DNA of 64,000 bases from Lentzea albidocapillata subsp. violacea. Its GTDB lineage: Bacteria; Actinomycetota; Actinomycetes; Mycobacteriales; Pseudonocardiaceae. Position 1 is the first letter of the stretch. The number at the start of each line of letters is the position of its first letter. Shown piece by piece: positions 1 through 7,177 of this stretch. The position numbers and the translations under genes are program-made. The stretch covers positions 19,080-83,079 of the forward strand of contig NZ_FNET01000030.1 of NCBI RefSeq assembly GCF_900100275.1. Reading direction: 5' to 3'. The notes under the pieces were generated by a model that had not been told where the DNA came from, did not search any database, and was given only the letters and a program-made list of their open reading frames with translations.

Positions 1-155
1 GAGTAGGCGCAGAAGTGGCCACGGCCGCAAGCCGCGGCGGCGCCGACCTCCCCGGCCGGCGCCGCGGCGGCGGCCGTTCCCGCGGTGGCCGCAAGCGCGA
101 GCACGGTGCCGGCCAGCGCGAGACCGGCCCGCTTGACCTTGCTGGTGTTGAACAA
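1..155 (-). CDS. secreted peptidase-inhibitor-like protein (family I36 type), partial
   Basis: Only the first 51 codons are inside the window; the gene runs off the left edge. The reading begins at TTG (155-153), preceded on the minus strand by the strong ribosome-binding site AGGGGGA. The product opens with a basic stretch (FNTSKVKR), an Ala/Leu-rich hydrophobic segment and an AAAA-type cleavage region, so it is a Sec-exported protein. The mature start shows CGRGHFCAYS, which resembles the opening of small Cys-rich actinobacterial peptidase inhibitor family I36 proteins. The family call rests on this short motif alone. The signal peptide and start are well supported. Confidence 0.55.
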   Translation of the reverse strand, partial: MFNTSKVKRAGLALAGTVLALAATAGTAAAAAPAGEVGAAAACGRGHFCAY

Positions 156-263
156 GGTGTCCCCCTGTGTTCGGGTTTCGAATCGAACACAGGCAAGTTC
201 TCAGGGCGACCGTGCGCGAACCTTGGCGATTCCTTGTGTCCACCCGCTCGGCGATCGCCGGAC

Positions 264-695
264 TCACAGCGCGTTCGTCGCCCCTGCCGTACCGGAAACG
301 GCGCTGAGCAATTCCGTGAGCGTGTGACGGTCATCCGCACGCAGACGGTCCGTGAAGGGCGCAAGAGCCGCGCGAACCTCCTCTTGCAGTCGTTCCGCGA
401 GTTCGCTGCCCATCGGGGTGATGAACACGTCGACGACGCGGCGATCATCCGGCGACTTGCCTCGTGCCACGAGACCTCGGCGCTCGGCTCGTTCGACGAG
501 GCCGGACATCGTGGACTTGTCCAGCCCCAGGAACGCCGCCAGTTCGGTCATACGTGGCCGGCGGTCTCGCAGGAGGCCCAGCAGCCGCAACTGTGTCAGG
601 GACAGGTCGTTCTCCGAACCGATGCGAGTGAGCACCGCCATCACCCGGAAGGACGTCCGGACGAGAGCGTCCTCGAGCGCGTCGTCAGATTTCAT
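264..695 (-). CDS. MarR family transcriptional regulator
   Basis: 143-residue winged-helix repressor of normal MarR length. The recognition region (about residues 45-100) contains LTQLRLLGLL, then DKSTMSGLVERAERRGLV and the wing DDRRVVDVFITPMG. It is a cytoplasmic dimer that would bind a palindromic operator and release it on a phenolic or oxidant ligand; the ligand is unknown. The ATG lies 6 nt after TAGGAT, with TTGGTA 17 nt further upstream, so the mRNA is probably leaderless. A near-palindromic site at 717-731 covers the -35 box, implying autorepression. Similar sites lie upstream of the lipocalin-like gene at 3239-4309. Confidence 0.9.
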   Translation of the reverse strand: MKSDDALEDALVRTSFRVMAVLTRIGSENDLSLTQLRLLGLLRDRRPRMTELAAFLGLDKSTMSGLVERAERRGLVARGKSPDDRRVVDVFITPMGSELAERLQEEVRAALAPFTDRLRADDRHTLTELLSAVSGTAGATNAL

Positions 696-701
696 GCCGC
701 G

Positions 702-731
702 ATCCTACTTGGCATGGTTTGTATTACCAAT
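702..731 (-). promoter_or_regulatory. marR-type promoter with overlapping operator
   Basis: Reading the minus strand, TTGGTA (730-725), a 17-nt spacer and TAGGAT (707-702) form a good sigma-A promoter, and the ATG at 695 follows after only 6 nt. The + strand sequence GTTTGTATTACCAAT (717-731) covers the -35 box and recurs in related form at 4371-4385 and 4398-4412, suggesting it is the binding site of this MarR protein. Operator assignment is inference. Confidence 0.6.
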
Positions 732-760
732 CACCCTGACAATGGCCGCCTGAACCGGAA

Positions 761-1684
761 TCAGGCTTCAGCCCGCAAACGATCCCGTGCCCATTCCGCG
801 AAGCCGGTGAGAGGAATGCCGAGATCACGCGCGTACTGCGGGCGGCCTGCCATGCCGTTGGCGTTCATCCATTCGTGCACAACGCCCATCGCCGGCATAC
901 CGGCGGCGACGGCCTGCTCCTCGGTCATGTTCGGCGCGGACAGCGGTGCACCGAGCCCGCGGGACAGCACCTCGGCGATCTCCGTCATCGACAGGTAGTC
1001 GCTCGCCAGCTCCAACTCGATCTTGTGGAAACGCTCCGGTTCGGCGACGGCGGCAGCCGCGGCCGCGCCGATGTCCTCCACCGCGACGAGGGACAACCGC
1101 GTGTCCGGTTTCAGCAGGGTCACCAGGCCGCCCTCGACCCCGCGCGGGAACAGGAACGCCGCAGAAGGCAGGAAGTTCTCCATGAAGAATCCGGGCTTGA
1201 GCAGCGTCCAGCGCTCGAAACCCGCCTCGCGCAGCCGGTCCTGGATCTCGGCCTTGGCATTCAGCGTGGGCTTCATGAAGTCCCACCGACCTTCCGCCCA
1301 GCCGGGAACCCGAGTGTGCTGCCCCGCGCCGTCGACGGAGGTGTGCACGAACTGCCGCACACCCGCGGTCCTGGCGCCCTCGATGAGGTTGACGCCCTGC
1401 GTCACCTCCCCGGCGAAATCGACGCCGTCGGCGCTCATGGCGGGCATCTGCACGGAGAAGACAGCGCGAGCGCCGTCTGCGGCACGGACCACCGAGTCGC
1501 GGTCGTGCAGGTCGCCGGTGACCAGTTCGGCGCCGAGCGCCGCGACGGCCTTGGCCCGATCGGTGGCCGGATCACGCACGAGTGCGCGGACTGGCACATC
1601 GGCGGCGCGCAGAGCGCGCACCACGGCTCCGCCCTGTTTACCCGTGGCACCGGTGACGAGAACGGGCGCTGACGTTGCGGACAT
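761..1684 (-). CDS. NmrA-like NAD(P)-binding reductase
   Basis: 307-residue atypical short-chain dehydrogenase of the NmrA/HSCARG type. The Rossmann motif VTGATGKQGGAVVRAL lies at the N terminus, and the dinucleotide-specificity region (ALVRDPATDRA) follows beta-2. There is no YxxxK catalytic pair, as usual for NmrA-type proteins that act as redox sensors or quinone/nitro reductases. I chose ATG 1684, which has GAGGAG 7 nt upstream, rather than the ATG four codons earlier, which lacks a ribosome-binding site. The gene is divergent from a TetR gene, with two palindromes between the starts. The TetR protein probably represses this enzyme in response to its substrate. Confidence 0.85.
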   Translation of the reverse strand: MSATSAPVLVTGATGKQGGAVVRALRAADVPVRALVRDPATDRAKAVAALGAELVTGDLHDRDSVVRAADGARAVFSVQMPAMSADGVDFAGEVTQGVNLIEGARTAGVRQFVHTSVDGAGQHTRVPGWAEGRWDFMKPTLNAKAEIQDRLREAGFERWTLLKPGFFMENFLPSAAFLFPRGVEGGLVTLLKPDTRLSLVAVEDIGAAAAAAVAEPERFHKIELELASDYLSMTEIAEVLSRGLGAPLSAPNMTEEQAVAAGMPAMGVVHEWMNANGMAGRPQYARDLGIPLTGFAEWARDRLRAEA

Positions 1685-1707
1685 GATGCTCCTCATCGAC
1701 TCGAACC

Positions 1708-1766
1708 CTAAACGGCGGACCCCGCCGTTTAGCTGACGCTACGATATGGCGGGCCCCGCCATTTAG
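1708..1766. promoter_or_regulatory. paired TetR operators between NmrA and TetR genes
   Basis: Two inverted repeats share the core GGCGG-N3-CCGCC. The first is CTAAACGGCGG/CCGCCGTTTAG (1708-1718 and 1722-1732, perfect 11-nt arms). The second is ATGGCGG/CCGCCAT (1746-1752 and 1756-1762), whose right half continues as CCGCCATTTAG and matches the first at 10 of 11 positions. Centres are 34 bp apart, about three helical turns. They lie exactly between the divergent starts, so they are the likely operators of the adjacent TetR repressor. Confidence 0.75.
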
Positions 1767-1783
1767 CAAGCAGGAGATCGATC

Positions 1784-2350
1784 ATGGCCGACCGTCAACG
1801 CGCCGACGCCCGGCGCAACTACGCGCACATCCTCGCCGTGGCCGAGGCGGAAGTGGCCGAGCGCGGCGGCGGCGCGTCACTGGAACAGATCGCCCGCGTC
1901 GCCGGAGTCGGCTCGGCAACGGTGCGCCGCCACTTCCCCACCCGCCGCGCACTGCTGGAAGCTGTGTCACGGCAACGGATCGAAGCGCTGGCCACCCGTG
2001 CTCGCGAGCTGACCGGCACCGGGGACAGCCGGGACGCGCTGCTGGAATGGCTGACCGAGGTCCTGACTTACGCCGTCACCGTTCGCGGGCTGGCGGCAGC
2101 GTTGGCCTACGACGGCACGCAGGCCGAGCCGGTGCAGGAGAACTCCTGCACAGCGGCACTGCAGGACGCGGCAGAACCGCTGCTGCGCCGAGCCGCGCAG
2201 CAGGGCGCCGTGGCCGCGGACGCCACTGTCACCGACCTGATCACACTGATCGTCGGCATCGTCCTGGCCACCGAGCACCACCCCGCCCCCGCGGCCCAGG
2301 CCAACCGACTGTTCCAGCTGGCCGTGACCGGCCTCGCCCCGCGAGGCTGA
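1784..2350 (+). CDS. TetR family transcriptional regulator
   Basis: 188-residue TetR repressor. The N-terminal helix-turn-helix covers about residues 10-55 (ASLEQIARVAGVGSATVRRHF, then PTRRALLEAV), and the C-terminal domain resembles the SbtR-like group often paired with NAD(P)-binding reductases. The ATG is preceded by CAGGAG at good spacing. It is divergent from the NmrA-like gene, with two operator palindromes between them, so autoregulation plus control of the neighbour is likely. Ligand unknown. The gene is followed by a 332-bp intergenic region. Confidence 0.9.
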   Translation: MADRQRADARRNYAHILAVAEAEVAERGGGASLEQIARVAGVGSATVRRHFPTRRALLEAVSRQRIEALATRARELTGTGDSRDALLEWLTEVLTYAVTVRGLAAALAYDGTQAEPVQENSCTAALQDAAEPLLRRAAQQGAVAADATVTDLITLIVGIVLATEHHPAPAAQANRLFQLAVTGLAPRG

Positions 2351-2682
2351 CGAACGGCGAACGTGGCTCGAGCGGCAGAGGCGGTAGAGCGCTCCCACGG
2401 GTTCCGTGCCGCGCCGCTGTGGTTCATCTCGCAACCGAGGCCGGCCGCTTGCCGAACCGGCATCGTCTCGGTAACGTTGTGTCGCAATTGGACGGTGCGT
2501 GCCGACTGAAATAGTTCGTGCGCAAGATTCTGCCGTTCGATCGCAACGGAAAGTAGTACTAGCGCCGACTGCCCGCCCAGGCAGTTGTCTTCGGCGCGTG
2601 GGCATACCCGCACATCACGGGTTCCCGACTGCTTTTCCGTCATCGAAGCGCTCTCGGGAACCCTTTGGAGAGAGAGCCAACG
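2351..2682. other. intergenic region with structured leader upstream of NTF2-like gene
   Basis: No convincing coding sequence is present. Two structures stand out. A nested hairpin has outer stem GCGCCGA (2562-2568)/TCGGCGC (2591-2597) and inner stem CTGCC/GGCAG. A perfect 10-nt inverted repeat, GGGTTCCCGA (2619-2628)/TCGGGAACCC (2654-2663), ends just before the ribosome-binding site of the gene at 2683. Either could be an mRNA leader structure or an operator; the sequence does not decide. Confidence 0.5.
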
Positions 2683-3072
2683 ATGTCCGATCTCGAACAC
2701 AACAAGCAGGTCGTCGTCGACTACTACCAGACGGCGTTCAACGGCAACCCCGAGAAGGCGGTCGCCGACCACTTCGGACCGACGTACGTCCAGCACAACC
2801 CCGAGGCCGAGGACGGGCCGGAGGCGTTCATCGGCTTCGTGCACTACCTGCGTGGCGAGTTCCCCAACCTGCGGCTGGACATCAAGCGCATCATCGCCGA
2901 GGGCGACCTGGTCGTCACCCACTCCCACCTCGACCTGGAGCCGGGCAACCCGGACAACCCCGGGCAGGCACTCGCCGACTACTTCCGCCTGGAGAACGGC
3001 AAGGTCGTCGAGCACTGGGACGTCATCCAGCCCGTGCCGGTGAAGGCCGCCAACCCCAACGGCATGTTCTGA
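2683..3072 (+). CDS. NTF2-like / SnoaL-like family protein
   Basis: 129-residue single-domain protein with the cone-shaped alpha+beta-barrel fold of the NTF2/SnoaL superfamily. It has helix VVVDYYQTAFNGNPEKAV, the strand region YVQHNP, and the ending LENGKVVEHWDVIQPVP, which is characteristic of SnoaL-like 'predicted ester cyclase' proteins. Function could be a small-molecule isomerase/cyclase or a binding protein; nothing adjacent fixes the substrate. ATG 2683 is chosen because GGAGAGAG precedes it; a TTG 18 nt upstream would place the start inside that site. It ends before a strong bidirectional hairpin. Confidence 0.8.
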   Translation: MSDLEHNKQVVVDYYQTAFNGNPEKAVADHFGPTYVQHNPEAEDGPEAFIGFVHYLRGEFPNLRLDIKRIIAEGDLVVTHSHLDLEPGNPDNPGQALADYFRLENGKVVEHWDVIQPVPVKAANPNGMF

Positions 3073-3149
3073 GGACGAGCTGACGACGCAGGTCGAGTTC
3101 CGGGCCGACGGCGGGTAGCCGTGGCGCCTGGCTGACAGGTCAGCACGGC

Positions 3150-3183
3150 ATCCCTGCCCCCTCGCCGGCGAGGGGGCAGGGAT
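3150..3183. terminator. bidirectional terminator hairpin
   Basis: A perfect 34-nt palindrome (arms 3150-3166 and 3167-3183; core CTCGCC|GGCGAG) sits between the convergent genes ending at 3072 (+) and 3239 (-). It would fold into a 15-bp GC-rich stem with a four-base loop. There is no U-tract, which is common for actinobacterial terminators. Confidence 0.75.
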
Positions 3184-3238
3184 TGCGGGGCCTACAGCCG
3201 ATTGGGATGGTCTCAGGTGAGGATGATCTCGCCGGTGA

Positions 3239-4309
3239 TCAGGATTTCCACTCGCCGGTCATCTCGACGTAGTTCTCGCCACGGACGTTCTTGCCGTTGT
3301 ACTTGCCGGCGTAGGCCGCCGTGGCCTCCAGGTAGCCGCCCCCGTCGGGAGTCTGGATCTCCTGGTCCGGATTTCCGGTGACCTGCACGTCGAGTTCGGT
3401 CTGGAGGGCGGGAATCCTGATGCGCCAACGAGTGGGGTACGTCTGGCCGGTGGCCGGACTGGTCCACTGCCGGGAGGCGCTCTGCGCGAGCGGCTCGACG
3501 TCGACCACGTCGTAGGAGCCGTCCGGATGGAGAACCGTCGCCCAGCTGTCCTTGGACTCGGCGCCGATCGTGTCCCAGATGGCGACCTTGTCGCCGTTGG
3601 GCATGCTGAGGTTCATCCACGTCCACCGCAGCAGCGACGTCGGCATCTCGCCCCATTGCCTGTCCAGCCAGGAGGAGCCCCTGATCTGGTGCTTCCTGCC
3701 GTCGACGACGAGCGTTCCGGACGTCTGCATCTCCGGGAGTGCGAACTCGTAGTTCGGCACGCCGTCGGCCAGGTTGAAAACGCCGGTCGACGCGTAGTTC
3801 ATGGCGGGACCGGTGGGCGTCAGCTGGACGTCGAGGGATCCCCAGGGCGTCTCGACCTGCACCGACTGGCGGACTGCGTCACCCGTCCAGCTCAGCCCTG
3901 GCGCCTTGATGTCGAGCTTGCCCTCGCTCCACCGATAGTCCTTCTGCTCGACCATCGCGTCGTAGTCCTTGTACCACCCGGTCGTCTTGTTGATCACCGA
4001 GAACGTCCAGCGATACGCGGCCTCGTCCCGGTTCGGGAGGATGCGCGTGTGGACCTGAAGGCCGAACTCCTGACCGTTGGCCCGCACCGAACTGGTGAAG
4101 TAGATCGAGTCGAACCAGGTCTGCTGGGGCCCCGGCGCGTGCCGGCCGAGGTCGGCCGCGGGGTCGACAAGCGCCGGGATCCCCGACGTGGCGGTCGGTG
4201 CCGCGGCGGAGACGGCCTGGACAGAAGAGCTGACGACCGCACTGAACGCTAACGTCGCCGTTGCGGCGACCAGGGCTGCCGCTCGGCGCCTGGCCAGGAT
4301 TGAGGGCAT
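3239..4309 (-). CDS. secreted lipocalin-like protein, carotenoid 1,2-hydratase (CrtC) family
   Basis: 356-residue exported protein of the CrtC/lipocalin-like hydrolase superfamily. It has an N-terminal signal peptide (residues 1-35, basic ARRRAAAL then a hydrophobic core, cleavage near VSAAAP), then two lipocalin-like halves. The signature WLDRQWGEMP lies near residue 215, and TFSVIN, TSLLRWTWMNL and GYLEATAAYAGKYNGK occur elsewhere. Start ATG 4309 has AAGGAGA upstream; the longer reading to 4393 has none. Family members hydrate carotenoids or are uncharacterised secreted AttH-like proteins. No carotenoid genes are nearby, so a true carotenoid role is doubtful. Two MarR-type sites at 4371-4412 suggest control by the regulator at 264-695. 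Confidence 0.75.
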   Translation of the reverse strand: MPSILARRRAAALVAATATLAFSAVVSSSVQAVSAAAPTATSGIPALVDPAADLGRHAPGPQQTWFDSIYFTSSVRANGQEFGLQVHTRILPNRDEAAYRWTFSVINKTTGWYKDYDAMVEQKDYRWSEGKLDIKAPGLSWTGDAVRQSVQVETPWGSLDVQLTPTGPAMNYASTGVFNLADGVPNYEFALPEMQTSGTLVVDGRKHQIRGSSWLDRQWGEMPTSLLRWTWMNLSMPNGDKVAIWDTIGAESKDSWATVLHPDGSYDVVDVEPLAQSASRQWTSPATGQTYPTRWRIRIPALQTELDVQVTGNPDQEIQTPDGGGYLEATAAYAGKYNGKNVRGENYVEMTGEWKS

Positions 4310-4370
4310 GACAAGTCTCCTTGCATGAGGATGGACGAGGCGTCGGGGGTCGGCCTGAGCCGGACAGTTA

Positions 4371-4412
4371 GTTTGTAATCCCAACGACTTCATAATGGTT
4401 GGTAATCCAAAC
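4371..4412 (-). promoter_or_regulatory. two MarR-like sites upstream of the lipocalin-like gene
   Basis: On the minus strand GTTTGGATTACCAAC (4412-4398) and GTTGGGATTACAAAC (4385-4371) are direct repeats matching at 13 of 15 positions, centres 27 bp apart. The 18-nt stretch at 4399-4416 matches the site in front of the MarR gene (730-713) at 16 of 18 positions. This suggests one regulator controls both genes; it is inference from sequence similarity. Confidence 0.6.
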
Positions 4413-4487
4413 TATGTCAACCGCCCCGTGCACCACGTGGTCCGACGCTGCGCGGACTCGTTCTCCTCGGTGACGCCTCACCATCAG

Positions 4488-4913
4488 TCACCTATCGATG
4501 GAGCGACCAAAGCGACTGCGGGCCTCCTCGATCTCACCCAGATACCGCGTCGTCCAGGCGCACATCGCGTCCACGGTCGCCCGCAGCGCCTGTCCCGGCT
4601 CGGTGAGCGTGTAGTCGACACGCGGCGGCACGGTCGGGTGCACGACGCGCGAGACGAGGCCGTTGCGTTCGAGCAGCCGCAGGTTCTGGGTCAGCATCTT
4701 GTGGCTGATGCCGTCGACCTCGGTCTTCAGTTCGGTGAAGCGCTTCGTGGTGTCGCCGATGGTCTCGACGATCAGCAGCGCCCACTTGTTGGCGATGTCG
4801 GAGAAGATCTCGCGTGCCAGCGAATCCGCGCGGGCCAGATCGCCGCTGAGCTGCTTGCTCACCTTGTGGTGCCCCACTCTCGAAAAAGTGCGTTCTTCCA
4901 GGTCGGCTTTCAC
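4488..4913 (-). CDS. HxlR family transcriptional regulator
   Basis: About 141 residues, a winged-helix HxlR/DUF24 regulator. The diagnostic stretch is IANKWALLIVETIG, then RFTELKTEVDGISHKMLTQNL and the wing VPPRVDYTLTEPGQAL. Such proteins bind DNA as dimers and often sense electrophiles or redox state. The GTG at 4913 sits very close to GGAGA, so the start is uncertain; GTG 4862 and a start at 4949 are alternatives. It is divergent from the RidA gene across about 50 bp and probably controls it. Confidence 0.85.
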   Translation of the reverse strand: MKADLEERTFSRVGHHKVSKQLSGDLARADSLAREIFSDIANKWALLIVETIGDTTKRFTELKTEVDGISHKMLTQNLRLLERNGLVSRVVHPTVPPRVDYTLTEPGQALRATVDAMCAWTTRYLGEIEEARSRFGRSIDR

Positions 4914-4963
4914 TCTCCTACGGTGAGTGAGTAACTGCAAGAGAGCCAACAGGAGAACCGAAG

Positions 4964-5353
4964 ATGGCCGTCACGCTCATCAACCCCGACGCGCTGCCGC
5001 AGATCGACGTCTACCACCACGTGGCCGTCGCGAGCGGCGCGAAGACGATCTACCTGGCCGGGCAGGTCGCCTGGGACGCCACGCCGGACCTCGCCATCCA
5101 GACCGAGCAGGCCTATGTGAACGTGCACACCGCGTTGAAGGCCGCCGGTGCGTCGTTCAAGGACCTGGCCAGGGTGCGGGTGTACGTCGTGGACTGGACG
5201 CCGGACAAGATGCCGGCGCTCCTCGAGGGCATCGAGAACGCCATGAAGAAGGTCGGCGAGTCCGCGAGGCCGCCCGCCACGTTGATCGGCGTGGCCGCGC
5301 TGGACGTGCCGGAGCACCTGGTCGAGATCGAGGCCACGGCCGCGATCGACTGA
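4964..5353 (+). CDS. RidA family (YjgF/UK114) imine deaminase-like protein
   Basis: 129 residues, the usual RidA length. The trimeric fold is recognisable from YLAGQVAWDATPDL, QTEQAYVNVHTALKAAGASF, DLARVRVYVVDW and the C-terminal PPATLIGVAALDVPEHLVEIEATA. Canonical RidA proteins deaminate reactive 2-aminoacrylate. The usual catalytic Arg is in the position written RPPATLIG, consistent with activity. The ribosome-binding site is AACAGGAGA. It is divergent from the HxlR regulator, a common pairing in actinobacteria. Confidence 0.9.
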   Translation: MAVTLINPDALPQIDVYHHVAVASGAKTIYLAGQVAWDATPDLAIQTEQAYVNVHTALKAAGASFKDLARVRVYVVDWTPDKMPALLEGIENAMKKVGESARPPATLIGVAALDVPEHLVEIEATAAID

Positions 5354-5411
5354 TTTACCACCGGATAACCGGTGCGGCGCAGGCTCCTGACCAAACGAGG
5401 AGGAGCACCGG

Positions 5412-5828
5412 ATGCGCAAGATCCTGGCGGCGGTCGCCACAACGGCGGCCGCCCTGAGCATGACGGCCGGCATCGCCCAGGCCGAGACGAACCCCGCCTG
5501 CCCCGGCGCCACCCAGATCGGGTCGACCGCCTACGTGAAGAACGGCAGCACGACCGTCGCTTCGGTCAAGCAGTACGCGGGCTGCGGCAGGAACTACTCC
5601 TACGTCTACGTGTGGGACTCGTGGATCTCCAGCCACGGCAGGGACTTCACCCTCCGCACGTACGTGCAGACACGGCCGAACAACTCGAACGGCTACCGGA
5701 CCGGTGCTCGCGGGCAGCAGGAGTTGTGGTCCGGCGGAGCGGACACGCTCGACAAGTGCACGCGCGCCCACGGTGAGGTCGACGGGAGCAGCTACTTCCT
5801 GTTCGCGAAGACCAGCGAGCGCTGCTGA
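5412..5828 (+). CDS. small secreted cysteine-containing protein, unknown function
   Basis: 138 residues. Residues 1-25 form a clear Sec signal peptide (MRKILAAVATTAAALS, cleavage after GIAQA). The mature protein is about 113 residues and has four cysteines that could make two disulphides; it is rich in Tyr, Ser and Gly. It ends in ERC. The ribosome-binding site GAGGAG lies 6-7 nt before the ATG. I do not recognise the family; it resembles many short extracellular actinobacterial proteins. It lies 58 bp after the RidA gene on the same strand and could be co-transcribed. Confidence 0.75.
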   Translation: MRKILAAVATTAAALSMTAGIAQAETNPACPGATQIGSTAYVKNGSTTVASVKQYAGCGRNYSYVYVWDSWISSHGRDFTLRTYVQTRPNNSNGYRTGARGQQELWSGGADTLDKCTRAHGEVDGSSYFLFAKTSERC

Positions 5829-5846
5829 GTCAGCGGCACAGCCGCG

Positions 5847-6212
5847 TCATCTGCGCAAGCTGATCAACAACGCCAGCACGGCCGTCAGCGCGATGAGAGC
5901 GCTGACAACCAGTTGGTTGAGCCAGACGGCCGCACTGCCACCGTCCGCCGGCATCAACGCGACGACGATGAGGCACCCCGCCAGCGCGATCGTCAGGTGC
6001 CGGATGAACGGCACGTCCAGCGGCGCCATCGCCCGCACCATGCCGAGCAGCATGATCACGACGGCCAGGCCCATGGACACCCAGTACGGGCGAAAGGCGT
6101 GCAGCGACGCGTCGAAGTGCAGGACCGGTGGTGCGGCGATCAGCCACACGCCCGCCAGGAAGGCGGTGACACCGGCCCTGCTCTCGACGGTTCGTCCGTG
6201 AAGGTCCCCCAC
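5847..6212 (-). CDS. four-helix integral membrane protein (SPW-repeat-like)
   Basis: About 121 residues with four predicted transmembrane segments, starting AGVTAFLAGVWLIAAPP, YWVSMGLAVVIMLLG, HLTIALAGCLIVVAL and WLNQLVVSALIALTAV. The opening and spacing resemble SPW-repeat membrane proteins of actinobacteria, although the exact SPW triplets are not present. GTG 6212 has GAGGTGAG upstream; GTG 6227 is an alternative. It lies just downstream of the polysaccharide-lyase-like gene on the same strand and may be its operon partner. Function unknown. Confidence 0.65.
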   Translation of the reverse strand: MGDLHGRTVESRAGVTAFLAGVWLIAAPPVLHFDASLHAFRPYWVSMGLAVVIMLLGMVRAMAPLDVPFIRHLTIALAGCLIVVALMPADGGSAAVWLNQLVVSALIALTAVLALLISLRR

Positions 6213-6253
6213 GCGAGTGATTCTCACCTCTGGACGCCCTTCTGGGAACACCA

Positions 6254-7030
6254 CTATTCGTTTCGGTATGCCTTCATGTTGCGCAGCAACAGATAGGTGT
6301 CCTGCAGTTGCGCGGAGTCGTTGATGCTCCGGTAGATGCCCCACTTCGGATGCGCCTGGTCACCGCCCAGCCACGTGTCGAAACCGGAGCGCGACGCGGT
6401 GACCACGGTCGTGCCGCCGTCCTTCAGGGAGTAGCGCAGGCTGCCGGAGTCGGCGACCTTGATCTCGATCTCGACGTCGATCCACCTGTTGCGCAACGGC
6501 GCCAGCGGCGTGCTGCCGAGTTTCGCCTGGCCCGCGCCGAACAGTCTCATCTCGACGGTCTCCAGCGACCCCGAGCGGAACAACGACATCGTGACCACGG
6601 GCGAGGCCACGCCGGTGTGCTTGACCTGGAAGATGTGCGAGAAGCTGGTGGTGCCCTTCAAGGAAGTGGGGATGTACATCTGGTAGCGATACCGCCAGGT
6701 CTCGCCCTTCTTCATGTCGTGCCGGGTGCTGCCGGTCCGGATCGCGCGCACCTCGTTGCGCTGCCGGTCGGAACCGTCCCGATCGGACTTGTGCATCACG
6801 AACCGGTACTGGTTGCTCTCGGCGAAGATGTGCGTGGCCGACGGGTGCGAGTTCGAGCGGTCGTCCTCGATGCCGGCGAACGCGCCGAGGCCTGCCGAAC
6901 CGGGGTTCGGGGCCCACTTCTGCACGAACGCCATCGCACCCACATCGGCTGATGCCACCCCCGCGGCCAGTGGCGTGGCCGCGACGGCGAGCGCACCTCG
7001 CATCGCGGTGCGGCGGTTGAACAACTCCAT
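6254..7030 (-). CDS. secreted heparin-lyase-like polysaccharide lyase
   Basis: 258 residues with a Tat-like signal (FNRRTAMRGALAVAATPLA, cleavage near VASA). The mature part has a beta-jelly-roll pattern: SDRQRNEVRAIR, ETWRYRYQMYIP, SHIFQVKH and the late PKWGIYRS. These are landmarks of the concanavalin-like polysaccharide lyases (heparin lyase I-like, also PL7/PL20-type folds). The substrate could be glucuronan, alginate or a glycosaminoglycan-like polymer and cannot be fixed from sequence. ATG 7030 has GAGGAGGA upstream, the best site in this region. It is followed by a small membrane protein. Confidence 0.7.
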   Translation of the reverse strand: MELFNRRTAMRGALAVAATPLAAGVASADVGAMAFVQKWAPNPGSAGLGAFAGIEDDRSNSHPSATHIFAESNQYRFVMHKSDRDGSDRQRNEVRAIRTGSTRHDMKKGETWRYRYQMYIPTSLKGTTSFSHIFQVKHTGVASPVVTMSLFRSGSLETVEMRLFGAGQAKLGSTPLAPLRNRWIDVEIEIKVADSGSLRYSLKDGGTTVVTASRSGFDTWLGGDQAHPKWGIYRSINDSAQLQDTYLLLRNMKAYRNE

Positions 7031-7177
7031 CGGTCTTCCTCCTCGAACCAGGGCGGCGATTCGAGGCAGCGGTAGGCACACGATCTGCGACAGGCCTCCG
7101 GCGTGTCAAGGGCTCACGTCTGTGGAGAAACCGTGCAGATCCGGTGAAGGTGTTGCCGGGAAACGGGAGGCGGGCCC

